DNA from: Brevundimonas subvibrioides
Lineage (GTDB): Bacteria > Pseudomonadota > Alphaproteobacteria > Caulobacterales > Caulobacteraceae
DNA: 36,331 bases
Direction: 5' to 3'
Assembly: GCA_002280475.1 (NCBI GenBank)
Contig: NCEB01000015.1
Span: forward strand, 1 to 36,331
Made by a program: the position numbers and the translations under genes. How positions within the stretch are numbered: position 1 is the first letter of the stretch; every line of letters starts with the position of its first letter. Below the pieces are notes generated by a model. It did not search any database and was not told where the DNA came from. It saw only the letters and a list, made by a program, of their open reading frames with translations. Below, piece after piece: positions 25,408 to 33,218 of this stretch.

Positions 25408-26520
25408 ATGACCGACGGCACCCTGAAGACCACGCCGCTGAACGCCGCGCACCGGGCGCTGGGCGCGCGCATGGTCGGCTTCTCCGGATACGACATGCCG
25501 GTCCAGTATGAGGGCGTGCTGGCCGAGCACCGCTGGACGCGCGAGCACGCCGGTCTGTTCGACGTGTCGCACATGGGCCAGTGCAAGATCACAGGCAGAG
25601 ACGCCGTCGCCCAGTTCGAACGCTTCGTCCCCGGCGACTATCAGGCGCTGAAGGCCGGCAAGCAGAAATACTCGCTGCTGCTGAACGAGCAGGGCGGGAT
25701 CATCGACGACCTGATGGCGGGCAAGCCGGATCACGACGGCCTGTTCGTCGTCGTCAACGCCGGCAACAAGGACGAGGATTTCGCCTTCTGGCGCGCCAAC
25801 CTGTCGGGCGATGCGACACTGAGCGTGCTCGACGACCGCGCCCTGATCGCCGTTCAGGGACCGGAAGCCGCAGAGGTCATGGTCGCCCACGAGCCGGTGC
25901 TGGCCGAGTTCGGCTTCATGGACTGCGCCCGGCTGATGCTGTTCGGGGTCGACTGTTACGTCTCCCGTTCGGGCTACACCGGCGAGGACGGTTATGAGAT
26001 CTCGGTCCCGGCCGGGGACGCCGAGCGGGTCTGGAACACGATCCTGCAGGACGCGCGGGTGAAGCCGATCGGCCTGGGCGCGCGGGATTCCCTGCGGCTC
26101 GAGGCCGGCCTGCCGCTGCATGGCCATGATATCGATCCGACGACCTCGCCGGTCGAGGGGGCCCTGACTTTCGCCCTGTCGAAATCGCGGAAGGAGGCGG
26201 CGAACTTCGACGGCGCCGAGCGGGTGCTGAAGGATCTCGCCGAAGGGCCGGCTCGCGTCCGGGTCGGCCTGCACGTCAAGGAGGGTGCCCCGGCCCGCGA
26301 AGGCGCCGAGATCGCCGACGCGGACGGCGCCGTGATCGGTCGCGTCACCTCGGGCGGGCCGTCGCCCAGCCTCGGAAAGAACATCGCCATGGGCTATGTC
26401 CCGCCGTCGCACGCGGCGCTGGGCACCGCGCTCCAGGTCATCGTGCGGGGCAAGCCTGCGGCCGCCGAGGTCGTCGCCATGCCCTTCGTCGCCCAACGCT
26501 ATCACCGCAAACCCAAGTAA
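25408..26520 (+). CDS. gcvT: Glycine cleavage system T protein (aminomethyltransferase)
   Basis: A 370-residue T protein, which takes the aminomethyl group from lipoylated GcvH and passes one carbon to tetrahydrofolate, releasing ammonia. Signatures: KTTPLNAAHRALGARMVGFSGYDMPVQYEG, EHAGLFDVSHMGQ, GYTGEDGYEISVPAG and GLGARDSLRLEAGLPLHGHD. These separate it from YgfZ, as the KGCxxGQE motif is lacking. It is first in the gcvT-gcvH-gcvPA-gcvPB operon behind the glycine riboswitch. The ATG at 25408 is 59 nt after aptamer 2. A palindromic element begins 4 nt after the stop codon. Confidence 0.97.
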   Translation: MTDGTLKTTPLNAAHRALGARMVGFSGYDMPVQYEGVLAEHRWTREHAGLFDVSHMGQCKITGRDAVAQFERFVPGDYQALKAGKQKYSLLLNEQGGIIDDLMAGKPDHDGLFVVVNAGNKDEDFAFWRANLSGDATLSVLDDRALIAVQGPEAAEVMVAHEPVLAEFGFMDCARLMLFGVDCYVSRSGYTGEDGYEISVPAGDAERVWNTILQDARVKPIGLGARDSLRLEAGLPLHGHDIDPTTSPVEGALTFALSKSRKEAANFDGAERVLKDLAEGPARVRVGLHVKEGAPAREGAEIADADGAVIGRVTSGGPSPSLGKNIAMGYVPPSHAALGTALQVIVRGKPAAAEVVAMPFVAQRYHRKPK

Positions 26521-26523
26521 AGC

Positions 26524-26631
26524 CGTCGCCCTCGGACTTGATCCGAGGGCCGGACGATCAACCGCTCGTGCGACGGTTCTGACGCACAGCCCCCACAACA
26601 CCCGATCCTCGGATCAAGTCCGAGGATGACG
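26524..26631. repeat. REPIN-like palindromic element, copy B (gcvT-gcvH gap)
   Basis: Left hairpin GCCCTCGGA-CTTGA-TCCGAGGGC (within 26524-26550) and right hairpin ATCCTCGGA-TCAAG-TCCGAGGAT (within 26604-26631) flank about 53 bp whose sequence is largely shared with copy C (GGACGATCAACCGCTCG and CACAACACC blocks). It fills the gcvT-gcvH gap except for 3 nt after the gcvT stop and a purine-rich GAGGAGGAGAGACAGAG leader of gcvH. The left arm carries paired AT-to-GC changes that preserve its own stem while breaking identity with the right arm. Confidence 0.9.
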
Positions 26632-26648
26632 GAGGAGGAGAGACAGAG

Positions 26649-27014
26649 ATGCATTTCACCAAGGATCACGAATGGGTCCGGCTGGACGGCGACGTCGCCA
26701 CGGTCGGCATCACCAAGCACGCCGCCGACCAGCTTGGTGATGTCGTGTTCGTCGAGACGCCGGAAGCCGGCCGCGCCGTGTCCCAGAAGGACGGCTTCGC
26801 CGTGGTCGAGAGCGTGAAGGCGGCGTCGGACGTCTACGCCCCCGTCTCTGGCGAGGTGATCGAGGGCAACGCCGCCCTGGCCAGCGCCCCCGAGACCGTC
26901 AACGCCGACCCCGAAGGCGAGGGCTGGTTCGCCAGGATCAAGGTGTCCGACGCTTCGCAGCTGGACGGCCTGATGGACCGGGCGGCGTACGACCAGTTCC
27001 TGACGACGCTCTAA
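26649..27014 (+). CDS. gcvH: Glycine cleavage system H protein
   Basis: A 121-residue lipoyl carrier protein that shuttles the aminomethyl intermediate between the P, T and L proteins. The lipoylation site is K57 in [19 protein letters not shown]. The [17 protein letters not shown] start and the [13 protein letters not shown]-terminal part are typical. Length is normal. The ATG at 26649 is preceded by GAGGAG about 8 nt upstream, adjoining the end of repeat copy B. A second palindromic element starts 2 nt after the stop codon. The lipoamide dehydrogenase (L protein) is not encoded in this window. Confidence 0.98.
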   Translation: MHFTKDHEWVRLDGDVATVGITKHAADQLGDVVFVETPEAGRAVSQKDGFAVVESVKAASDVYAPVSGEVIEGNAALASAPETVNADPEGEGWFARIKVSDASQLDGLMDRAAYDQFLTTL

Positions 27015-27015
27015 C

Positions 27016-27123
27016 CGTCACCCTCGGGCTTGACCCGAGGGCCGGACGGTCAACCGCTCGCGCGAACGATCCAACGCACGGGCCGCACAACATCCGATCC
27101 TCGGATCAAGTCCGAGGATGACG
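27016..27123. repeat. REPIN-like palindromic element, copy C (gcvH-gcvPA gap)
   Basis: Left hairpin CCCTCGGG-CTTGA-CCCGAGGG (within 27016-27042) and right hairpin ATCCTCGGA-TCAAG-TCCGAGGAT (27096-27123), with an interior closely matching copy B. The left-arm stem differs from the canonical arm at two base pairs, each changed on both strands of the stem. The gcvPA ribosome binding site GGAG begins on the last base of the element, and the ATG follows 13 nt after the element ends. Confidence 0.9.
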
Positions 27124-27136
27124 GAGCGAGAAGACG

Positions 27137-28483
27137 ATGCGCTACCTGCCCCTGACCTCCGATGACCGCTCCGCCATGCTGGCGGCGATCGGTGCCAAGA
27201 CCATCGACGACCTGTTCGTCGACGTGCCCGCCCCTGCGCGGCGCGACGGCTTCGTCGATCTGCCCCGCGTCATGGGCGAGCTGGAGGTCGAGCGGGCGCT
27301 GAAGGCGCTGGCGGGCAAGAACACCGCGGCGGGGGACGCGCCCTTCTTCTGCGGTGCCGGGGCCTATCGCCACCATGTGCCGGCGACGGTGGATCACATC
27401 ATCCAGCGGTCGGAGTTCCTGACCAGCTACACCCCCTATCAGCCCGAGATCGCGCAAGGGACGCTGCAGTACCTCTATGAGTTCCAGACCCAGGTCGCGA
27501 ACCTGACCGGGATGGAGGTGGCCAACGCCTCGCTCTACGACGGCTCGACCGCCATGGCCGAGGGCGTGCTGATGGCCACGCGGGTCACACGCCGGAACAA
27601 GGCCGTGATCTCGGGCGGGGTGCATCCCCACTATGTCGCGGCGACCGAGACGGTGGTCCACGCCGTCGGCGTCGAGACCGAGGTCCTGCCCACCGCCATC
27701 GACGCCGAGGCCGACGTCATTGGCCGGATCGGGCCGGACACCGCCTGCGTGGTCGTGCAGACGCCCAACGTCTTCGGCACCGCCACCGACGTGACGAAGA
27801 TCGCCGAGGCGGCGAAGGCGGCGGGGGCCCTGCTGATCGTCGTGGTCACCGAGGCCGTGTCGATGGGCCTGTTGAAATCGCCGGGCGAAATGGGTGCCGA
27901 CATCGTCGCGGCCGAGGGCCAGTCGATCGGCAACGCGCTGAACTATGGCGGACCCTACGTCGGCCTGTTCGCCTGCCGGCAGTCGCTGATCCGCCAGATG
28001 CCGGGCCGTCTGTGCGGCGAGACGGTGGATGCGGACGGGGAGCGCGGCTTCGTCCTGACGCTGTCGACGCGCGAACAGCACATTCGCCGCGACAAGGCGA
28101 CCTCGAACATCTGCACCAACTCGGGGCTGTGCTGCCTGGCGTTTTCGATCCACATGAGCCTGCTGGGCGAGACGGGGTTGCGCAAGCTCGCCCTGCTGAA
28201 CCACGAGAAGGCGCTGGCGACGCGCGATGCGCTGGCGGCCATTGCGGGCGTCGAGGTGCTGACGCCGCGCTTCTTCAACGAGTTCGCCGTGCGCCTGCCG
28301 CGTCCCGCCGCAGAGGTGGTGGAGCGTCTGGCCGAGCACCGCGTGCTGGCCGGCGTGCCGTTCAGCCGCCTGAACCCCGGGGCCGGCATGGACGACGTCC
28401 TGCTGGTCGCCGCCACCGAGACGACGCTGGACGCCGATATCCAGATCCTGGCGAAAGCGCTGGGGAAGGTGTTGGCGGGATGA
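27137..28483 (+). CDS. gcvPA: Glycine dehydrogenase (decarboxylating) subunit 1
   Basis: A 448-residue N-terminal half of the P protein, in organisms where glycine decarboxylase is split into an alpha2beta2 enzyme. It is PLP-fold type I but lacks the PLP lysine, which is in subunit 2. Recognised from [77 protein letters not shown] and [10 protein letters not shown]. Function: with GcvPB and lipoyl-GcvH it decarboxylates glycine. Repeats of the same family flank it on both sides. Length fits subunit 1 of split enzymes such as those in Bacillus and Caulobacter. Confidence 0.97.
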   Translation: MRYLPLTSDDRSAMLAAIGAKTIDDLFVDVPAPARRDGFVDLPRVMGELEVERALKALAGKNTAAGDAPFFCGAGAYRHHVPATVDHIIQRSEFLTSYTPYQPEIAQGTLQYLYEFQTQVANLTGMEVANASLYDGSTAMAEGVLMATRVTRRNKAVISGGVHPHYVAATETVVHAVGVETEVLPTAIDAEADVIGRIGPDTACVVVQTPNVFGTATDVTKIAEAAKAAGALLIVVVTEAVSMGLLKSPGEMGADIVAAEGQSIGNALNYGGPYVGLFACRQSLIRQMPGRLCGETVDADGERGFVLTLSTREQHIRRDKATSNICTNSGLCCLAFSIHMSLLGETGLRKLALLNHEKALATRDALAAIAGVEVLTPRFFNEFAVRLPRPAAEVVERLAEHRVLAGVPFSRLNPGAGMDDVLLVAATETTLDADIQILAKALGKVLAG

Positions 28484-28496
28484 CGCACTTCAACTC

Positions 28497-28599
28497 CGTC
28501 ATCCTCGGACTTGATCCGAGGATCAGACGATCAACCCACTCGATTTCAGCCATCGAGCACGCGGTGCATCCGATCCTCGGGTCAAGCCCGAGGATGACG
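28497..28599. repeat. REPIN-like palindromic element, copy D (gcvPA-gcvPB gap)
   Basis: Left arm 28497-28524 is identical to that of copy A; right arm 28572-28599 carries the hairpin ATCCTCGGG-TCAAG-CCCGAGGAT, where the loop-closing A-T pair has become G-C. The 47-bp interior is partly shared with copies B and C (GACGATCAACC) and otherwise divergent, with its own small inverted repeat (CTCGAT, ATCGAG). GGGAGAG for gcvPB starts 3 nt after the element, and the ATG is 14 nt after it. Confidence 0.9.
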
Positions 28600-28613
28600 A
28601 CGGGAGAGTAACG

Positions 28614-30200
28614 ATGACCAGCACCATGAACACCGTCGGCCGTCCGACCGCTCCGGCTCCGTCCGCGCCGGACCATGACTACAAGCACCCGACCCTGACC
28701 GGCGGGCGCGGCCTCTTGCAGGACGAGCCCCTGATCTTCGAGGGCGACGGCTGGTTGAAGACCGGCGTCGACCTGGCCGAGCCGACGTCGGACGGCGGCG
28801 ATCTGGGCGACCTGGTGCGGCGCGATCCGATCGGCCTGCCAGGGCTGAGCGAACCCGAGGCCATGCGCCACTATGTGCGGCTGAGCCAGAAGAACCACGC
28901 CATCGACCTGGCGCTGTATCCGCTCGGCTCGTGCACGATGAAGCACAATCCGCGGCTGAACGAGAAGATGGCGCGCCTGCCGGGCTTCTCCGACATCCAC
29001 CCGCTGCAGCCGGTCTCGACCGTGCAGGGCGCGCTGGAGCTGATGGACACCCTGGCGCACTGGCTGAAGACCCTGACCGGCATGCCGGCGGTGGCCATGT
29101 CGCCCAAGGCGGGGGCGCATGGCGAGCTGTGCGGGCTGATGGCCATCCGCGCCGCGCACGAGGCGTCGGGCGAGCACGAGAAGCGCCGAAAGGTGCTGGT
29201 GCCGACCTCGGCCCACGGCACGAACCCAGCGACGGCCGCGTTCGTCGGCTACACCGTCGTGGAAGTCGCCCAGACCGATGACGGCCGCGTCGATGTGGCC
29301 GATCTGGCGTCCAAGCTGGGCGATGACGTGGCCGCCATCATGGTGACCAACCCCAACACCTGCGGCCTGTTCGAGCGCGACATCATCGAGATCGCGCGGC
29401 TGACGCACGAGGCCGGGGCCTATTTCTACTGCGACGGCGCCAACTTCAACGCCATCGTCGGGCGGGTGCGGCCGGGCGACCTGGGTGTCGATGCGATGCA
29501 CATCAATCTGCACAAGACCTTCTCGACGCCGCACGGCGGCGGCGGGCCGGGGGCGGGGCCGGTGGTGCTGTCCGAGGCGCTGGCTCCGTTCGCGCCGGCG
29601 CCCTGGGTCGTCAATGACGGCGACGGCTTCAAGCTGGTCGAGCGGGCCGAGGACGAGGCTGTTCAGGCCTTCGGCCGCATGTGCGCCTTCAACGGCCAGA
29701 TGGGCATGTTCGTGCGCGCCCTCAGCTACATGATGAGCCACGGCTCGGACGGCCTGCGACAGGTCGCCGAGGACGCGGTGCTGAACGCCAACTACATCAA
29801 GGCCCGCCTGTCGGACGTGATGAGCGCCGCCTTCCCCGACGGCCCCTGCATGCACGAGGCCCTGTTCGACGACGAGTGGCTGAAGGGCACGGAGATCACC
29901 ACGCTCGACTTCGCCAAGGCGATGATCGACGAGGGCTTCCACCCCATGACCATGTATTTCCCCCTGGTCGTCCACGGGGCCATGCTGATCGAGCCGACCG
30001 AGACAGAGTCCAAGGCCGAGCTGGACCGGTTCATCAACGCCCTGCGCCTGCTGGCGGGCGCGGCCAAGGCCGGCGAGGTCGAGCGGTTCAAGGGGGCCCC
30101 CTTCCACGCCCCTCTGCGCCGTCTGGACGAGACCCGCGCCGCCCGCTCGCCCAAGCTGCGCTGGACGGCCCCGGAAGGGCACAACATGGCGGCGGAGTAG
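28614..30200 (+). CDS. gcvPB: Glycine dehydrogenase (decarboxylating) subunit 2
   Basis: A 528-residue C-terminal half of the P protein, which carries the cofactor. The PLP Schiff-base lysine is K301 in INLHKTFSTPHGGGGPGAGP. Other signatures are YPLGSCTMKHNPRLNE, PKAGAHGELCGL, TSAHGTNPATAAF, MVTNPNTCGLFE and FHPMTMYFPLVVHGAMLIEPTE. It starts with about 20 residues of Ala/Pro-rich leader (TVGRPTAPAPSAPDHD), and the C-terminal 30 residues are variable. Last gene of the riboswitch-controlled operon; 41 nt separate it from the MntA antitoxin gene, which is probably an independent unit. Confidence 0.97.
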   Translation: MTSTMNTVGRPTAPAPSAPDHDYKHPTLTGGRGLLQDEPLIFEGDGWLKTGVDLAEPTSDGGDLGDLVRRDPIGLPGLSEPEAMRHYVRLSQKNHAIDLALYPLGSCTMKHNPRLNEKMARLPGFSDIHPLQPVSTVQGALELMDTLAHWLKTLTGMPAVAMSPKAGAHGELCGLMAIRAAHEASGEHEKRRKVLVPTSAHGTNPATAAFVGYTVVEVAQTDDGRVDVADLASKLGDDVAAIMVTNPNTCGLFERDIIEIARLTHEAGAYFYCDGANFNAIVGRVRPGDLGVDAMHINLHKTFSTPHGGGGPGAGPVVLSEALAPFAPAPWVVNDGDGFKLVERAEDEAVQAFGRMCAFNGQMGMFVRALSYMMSHGSDGLRQVAEDAVLNANYIKARLSDVMSAAFPDGPCMHEALFDDEWLKGTEITTLDFAKAMIDEGFHPMTMYFPLVVHGAMLIEPTETESKAELDRFINALRLLAGAAKAGEVERFKGAPFHAPLRRLDETRAARSPKLRWTAPEGHNMAAE

Positions 30201-30241
30201 GCGGGTTTGGCGAAGCGGCCCGGCGGGACTAGATTGAGGTC

Positions 30242-30637
30242 ATGTCGCCCGACGCCGCCATCCCCATTCTGGAGCGCCTGATCCACGGGCTGGCGGCCGT
30301 CTATGTCTTCGGCAGCGCCGCGCGTGGAGACATGCGCGCCGACAGCGATCTGGATCTGGCCATCGTCGTCGATGGAGTCTTGCCCTCGAAGGTGCGCTAC
30401 GAAGCCAAGCTCGCTGTGGAGGACGCCCTCAGGATCGACGTTGATCTGGTCGATCTCGCGACCGCCTCGCCGATCCTGGGGCGGGAGGTGTTGCTTGAGG
30501 GGCGGCGGATCGCGACGCCGAACGCCCTGGTGGCCGATCTGGCCGAGATCCGCCTCATGCGGGACTATGAGGACCTCAAGGAGCGACGCAGGGGCATCGA
30601 GGCGGATATCATGACGCGCGGGCGGGTTCTCGCGTGA
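30242..30637 (+). CDS. mntA: MntA-type nucleotidyltransferase antitoxin
   Basis: A 131-residue minimal nucleotidyltransferase with the GSx10DxD signature: G24-S25 in YVFGSAARGD and D36/D38 in ADSDLDLAIV. Proteins of this class paired with HepT act as antitoxins; in the studied Shewanella pair, MntA transfers AMP units from ATP onto a tyrosine of HepT. The next gene is hepT, overlapping by 4 nt (GTGA), the classic order antitoxin then toxin. A third metal-binding acidic residue may be D67 or D69 in IDVDLVD. The pair is a likely mobile or accessory insertion between the gcv operon and the TetR/SDR pair. Confidence 0.88.
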   Translation: MSPDAAIPILERLIHGLAAVYVFGSAARGDMRADSDLDLAIVVDGVLPSKVRYEAKLAVEDALRIDVDLVDLATASPILGREVLLEGRRIATPNALVADLAEIRLMRDYEDLKERRRGIEADIMTRGRVLA

Positions 30638-31038
30638 GCGACGACATCCTGGTGTCGAAGGCGCAGATTGTCGAACGCTGCATCGTCCGCGCTCGGGAAG
30701 AACTGGCCGGCAGCATCAATTTCGCCTCTGACTTCACGAGACAGGACGCCGCGATTCTGAACATTCAACGCGCCTGTGAAGCGACCATCGATATGGCGTT
30801 CCGGATCGTCCGGCTGAAAGGCCTGGGCGCGCCGTCGAACAGCCGTGAGGCCTTCGATCTCCTCGCGGGGGCCGGCCTAATCGATGCGCCGCTCAGCGCA
30901 GCCATGATGAAGATGGTGGGCTTCAGAAACGTCGCCGTGCATCGCTATGCCGACCTTGACCTTGATCTCGTCCAGACCGTGATCCGCGAAGGCCTGGACG
31001 ACCTGGCGGCCTTCGCAGCCCTCGCGATCAGGCTTTAG
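30634..31038 (+). CDS. hepT: HepT-like ribonuclease toxin
   Basis: A 134-residue HEPN-family protein, mostly helical. The HepT catalytic motif Rx4HxY is intact: R98, H103 and Y105 in FRNVAVHRYAD. The Tyr is the expected site of AMPylation by MntA. HEPN toxins of this class are RNases that act on RNA such as tRNA or mRNA. The start is GTG overlapping the mntA stop codon. The 3' end overlaps the convergent TetR gene by 11 bp. Third-position GC looks slightly lower than in the neighbouring core genes, by eye only, which is compatible with horizontal gain. Confidence 0.88.
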   Translation: MSDDILVSKAQIVERCIVRAREELAGSINFASDFTRQDAAILNIQRACEATIDMAFRIVRLKGLGAPSNSREAFDLLAGAGLIDAPLSAAMMKMVGFRNVAVHRYADLDLDLVQTVIREGLDDLAAFAALAIRL

Positions 31039-31633
31039 CCGCCGCCCGCAACGCCATGAAGGCCGCCTTGCCGTGGACCTCGGGACCGGCGTCGTCGTCG
31101 GAGGCGAGCCAGGTCTCGGTGGCCATGCGCAGGACGCCGATCGCCGTGGTGGCGACCACGCGGGCCTGAAGGTCGTCGGGCGGCAGACGCTTCTGCGCAG
31201 CGAGGGCGGCGGCGAGGCGATGCTCCAGCATCTCGTATTTGGCGTGGTCGCCGGCCTTGAGCGCCGGGGTGTCGTGGATGAGGCGGGCGAGCGCCCGGGC
31301 CTCGGGGCCCTGGAAGTCGCCGGCCATGTCGGTCAGGGCGTGCTCGGCCATGGCCAGCAGCGGCTCGTCGGCCGGGCGGCGGGCGACGGCCGCCTCGATC
31401 AGTTCACCGAGGCCCGCCTTGGTCGAGAGAACGATGTCCTCCTTGGAGCCGAAATAGTGGAACAGGCTGCGGCGCGAGACGCCGGCGGCGATGGCGATGT
31501 CGTCCAGAGTCGTGGCCTCGAAGCCCTGGCGTGCGAACAGGGCCAGCGCCGCCTGATGGATACGGGCGTGGGTGTCGGCGCGTTTCCTTTCGCGCAGGCC
31601 GGGCTGTTCGGTCGCGGTTTGCACCTCTTGCAT
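31028..31633 (-). CDS. TetR family transcriptional regulator
   Basis: A 201-residue TetR repressor. The N-terminal helix-turn-helix domain is clear: ALALFARQGFEATTLDDIAIAAGVSRRSLFHYFGSKEDIV (about 27-67), with the standard TTLDDIAxxAGVSRRxLFxYF pattern. The C-terminal ligand-binding half resembles the MftR/SCO1712-like types and gives no ligand. I chose the ATG at 31633; a GTG at 31687 would add 18 residues. The ATG lies inside a 25-bp palindrome (31631-31655) that is probably its own operator. Divergent from an SDR gene, 70 nt away, which is its likely target. Confidence 0.83.
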   Translation of the reverse strand: MQEVQTATEQPGLRERKRADTHARIHQAALALFARQGFEATTLDDIAIAAGVSRRSLFHYFGSKEDIVLSTKAGLGELIEAAVARRPADEPLLAMAEHALTDMAGDFQGPEARALARLIHDTPALKAGDHAKYEMLEHRLAAALAAQKRLPPDDLQARVVATTAIGVLRMATETWLASDDDAGPEVHGKAAFMALRAAAKA

Positions 31634-31655
31634 ATTTGCACGCGGTGCAGATATG
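31631..31655. promoter_or_regulatory. Palindromic operator between TetR and SDR genes
   Basis: CATATTTGCAC (31631-31641), a GCG centre, and GTGCAGATATG (31645-31655) form an inverted repeat with 10 of 11 positions paired. Size and symmetry suit a TetR dimer. It covers the preferred start codon of the TetR gene and lies 48 nt before the SDR start, so it could repress both divergent genes. Confidence 0.65.
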
Positions 31656-31703
31656 TCTAGCGACCGTTTCGGCTTCGGCCTGGACACCTAGAGGACCACT
31701 CCC

Positions 31704-32636
31704 ATGACCTGGACCACCCGCGACATTCCCGACCAGACGGGCCGTCTGGCCATCGTGACCGGCGCCAACAGCGGCACCGGCTATGAGACCGCGCTGGAGC
31801 TGGCCCGCAAGGGAGCCGAGGTGGTCCTGGCCGTGCGCGATGTCAACCGTGGCCAGGCGGCGGCGAAGCGCATCAGGGGGCAGGTGCCCAAGGCGCGGCT
31901 GAGGGTCGAGGCGCTGGACCTGTCGAAACTGGCGTCGGTGACCGCTTTCGCGGATCGCATCCTGGCGGAGCGGCTGCCGATCCACATCCTGGTGAACAAC
32001 GCGGGGATCATGGCGACGGACCGGCGCGAGGAGACGGAAGACGGATACGAACTGCAATGGGCGACCAACTATCTGGGCCATTTCGCCCTGACGGCGCGAC
32101 TGATGCCCTTGCTGAAGGCCGGGCGGGCGAGGGTGGTGCAACTGTCCAGCATCATGCACCGGCAGGGACGGTTGCGATTCGAGGACCTGAACCATCGGCA
32201 GGGCTACAAGCCATGGCCTGTCTATGGGCAGACGAAGCTGGCCATGCTGATGTTCGGGCTGGAGCTGGATCGGCGGAGCCGGGCGGGCGGATGGGGGCTG
32301 ACCAGCGTGGTGGCGCATCCGGGCTATGCGCGGACCGGGCTGATCGGGTCGGGGCCTCTGGGGCGTCGGCCGGTCAGCCGGGCGATGATGCAGCTGGTCT
32401 ACCGGCCTTTCATCGAGCCCCTGTTCAGCCATTCGGCGGCCGACGGCGCCCTGCCGATCTTGATGGCCGCCACCGACCCCGGCGTGGGGCCCGGTGCCTT
32501 CGTCGGGCCGCAGAAGGCCAGGGAGATGAAGGGGCCGCCGGGACCCGCGAAGGCCGAGCCGCATGCCCTGGTCGAGGCGGACGCGGCGCGGCTGTTCGAC
32601 ATGACCGAGGCGGAACTGGGCGTGCGCTTCGCATAG
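31704..32636 (+). CDS. Short-chain dehydrogenase/reductase
   Basis: A 310-residue classical-type SDR of the retinol dehydrogenase/WW-oxidoreductase-like branch. Seen: the NAD(P)-binding TGANSGTGYETA (glycine motif), AVRDVNRG with an Arg suggesting NADPH preference, NNAGIM, the catalytic Ser in VQLSSIMH, and YGQTK with Y174 and K178. The C-terminal extension (about 240-310) is longer than in minimal SDRs and should form the substrate pocket. GAGG precedes the ATG at 31704. Divergent to a TetR gene with a shared palindrome, so it is probably induced by that regulator's ligand. The substrate is unknown. Confidence 0.88.
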   Translation: MTWTTRDIPDQTGRLAIVTGANSGTGYETALELARKGAEVVLAVRDVNRGQAAAKRIRGQVPKARLRVEALDLSKLASVTAFADRILAERLPIHILVNNAGIMATDRREETEDGYELQWATNYLGHFALTARLMPLLKAGRARVVQLSSIMHRQGRLRFEDLNHRQGYKPWPVYGQTKLAMLMFGLELDRRSRAGGWGLTSVVAHPGYARTGLIGSGPLGRRPVSRAMMQLVYRPFIEPLFSHSAADGALPILMAATDPGVGPGAFVGPQKAREMKGPPGPAKAEPHALVEADAARLFDMTEAELGVRFA

Positions 32637-32742
32637 GCGAAGCACGGAGATGTGAAATGCTGCCGCTTTGTCCCGGGCGAGACAGGCGTATCCTGCATGG
32701 CGCGTTATCGGAACGAAAAGAGCGTTGGGAGGCGCTGTCGTT

Positions 32743-33213
32743 ATGATGTCACGCGTACAGAAGGGCATGGTCGCAGGCTTCGCCGCCACCGTCGCCGTAT
32801 CGATCCTCGAAGCCGTCAATGTGTTCGCCGGACCCTGGGTGCAGCCGTTTCCATCGGTGGTCGCGACCCTGATCGGGATGGAAGGCAATCTGGCCGTCGG
32901 CTGGGTGGCTCACTTCCTGGCGGGCACGCTGCTGCTGGGCGCGTTGTTCGGCGTCGTCTGTCCGAAACTGCCGACCGACACGCCCGAGACCAAGGGCATC
33001 GCCTTCGCCGTGGCGGCGTGGGCGGTTCTGATGGTCGGGGTGCTGCTGTTCGGCGATCCCCGGATGTTCAACGCCGGCGGCGGCTTCGCCGTGGTCGCCT
33101 GGATGCTGGTGACGCACGTCGTCTTCGGCATCGTCATGGGCAATGTCTATGCCCGGCTGGTGAACCGCGACAAGCGCGCTCATGACATGAGCGGAGCGGC
33201 CGCGGCCCACTGA
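32743..33213 (+). CDS. DUF6789-like four-helix membrane protein
   Basis: A 156-residue inner-membrane protein with four hydrophobic helices (about 8-28, 44-68, 81-101 and 108-134). Opening MSRVQKGMVAGFAATVAVS and the WVAHFLAGTLLLGALFGV block resemble proteins assigned to DUF6789; function unknown. I chose the ATG at 32743 because GGGAGG lies 10 nt upstream and the helix starts just after; frames open further upstream (32668) add a non-hydrophobic tail. Another ATG immediately follows at 32746. It sits 106 nt after the SDR gene. A single hairpin related to the gcv repeats follows the stop. Confidence 0.68.
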   Translation: MMSRVQKGMVAGFAATVAVSILEAVNVFAGPWVQPFPSVVATLIGMEGNLAVGWVAHFLAGTLLLGALFGVVCPKLPTDTPETKGIAFAVAAWAVLMVGVLLFGDPRMFNAGGGFAVVAWMLVTHVVFGIVMGNVYARLVNRDKRAHDMSGAAAAH

Positions 33214-33218
33214 TCCCG

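Noticed and set aside
23169..25592. An 807-codon open frame on the minus strand
   Set aside because: It covers the NYN gene, the adenine deaminase gene, the glycine riboswitch and the start of gcvT antisense, with low-complexity composition. Real genes on the plus strand explain the region.
4238..28599. Repeated palindromes as a degenerate CRISPR array
   Set aside because: Copies are separated by whole genes, the arms are inverted pairs rather than direct repeats with unique spacers, and no cas gene is present.
28362..30182. A 606-codon open frame opposite gcvPB
   Set aside because: Antisense shadow of gcvPB extending through repeat copy D; no recognisable motifs.
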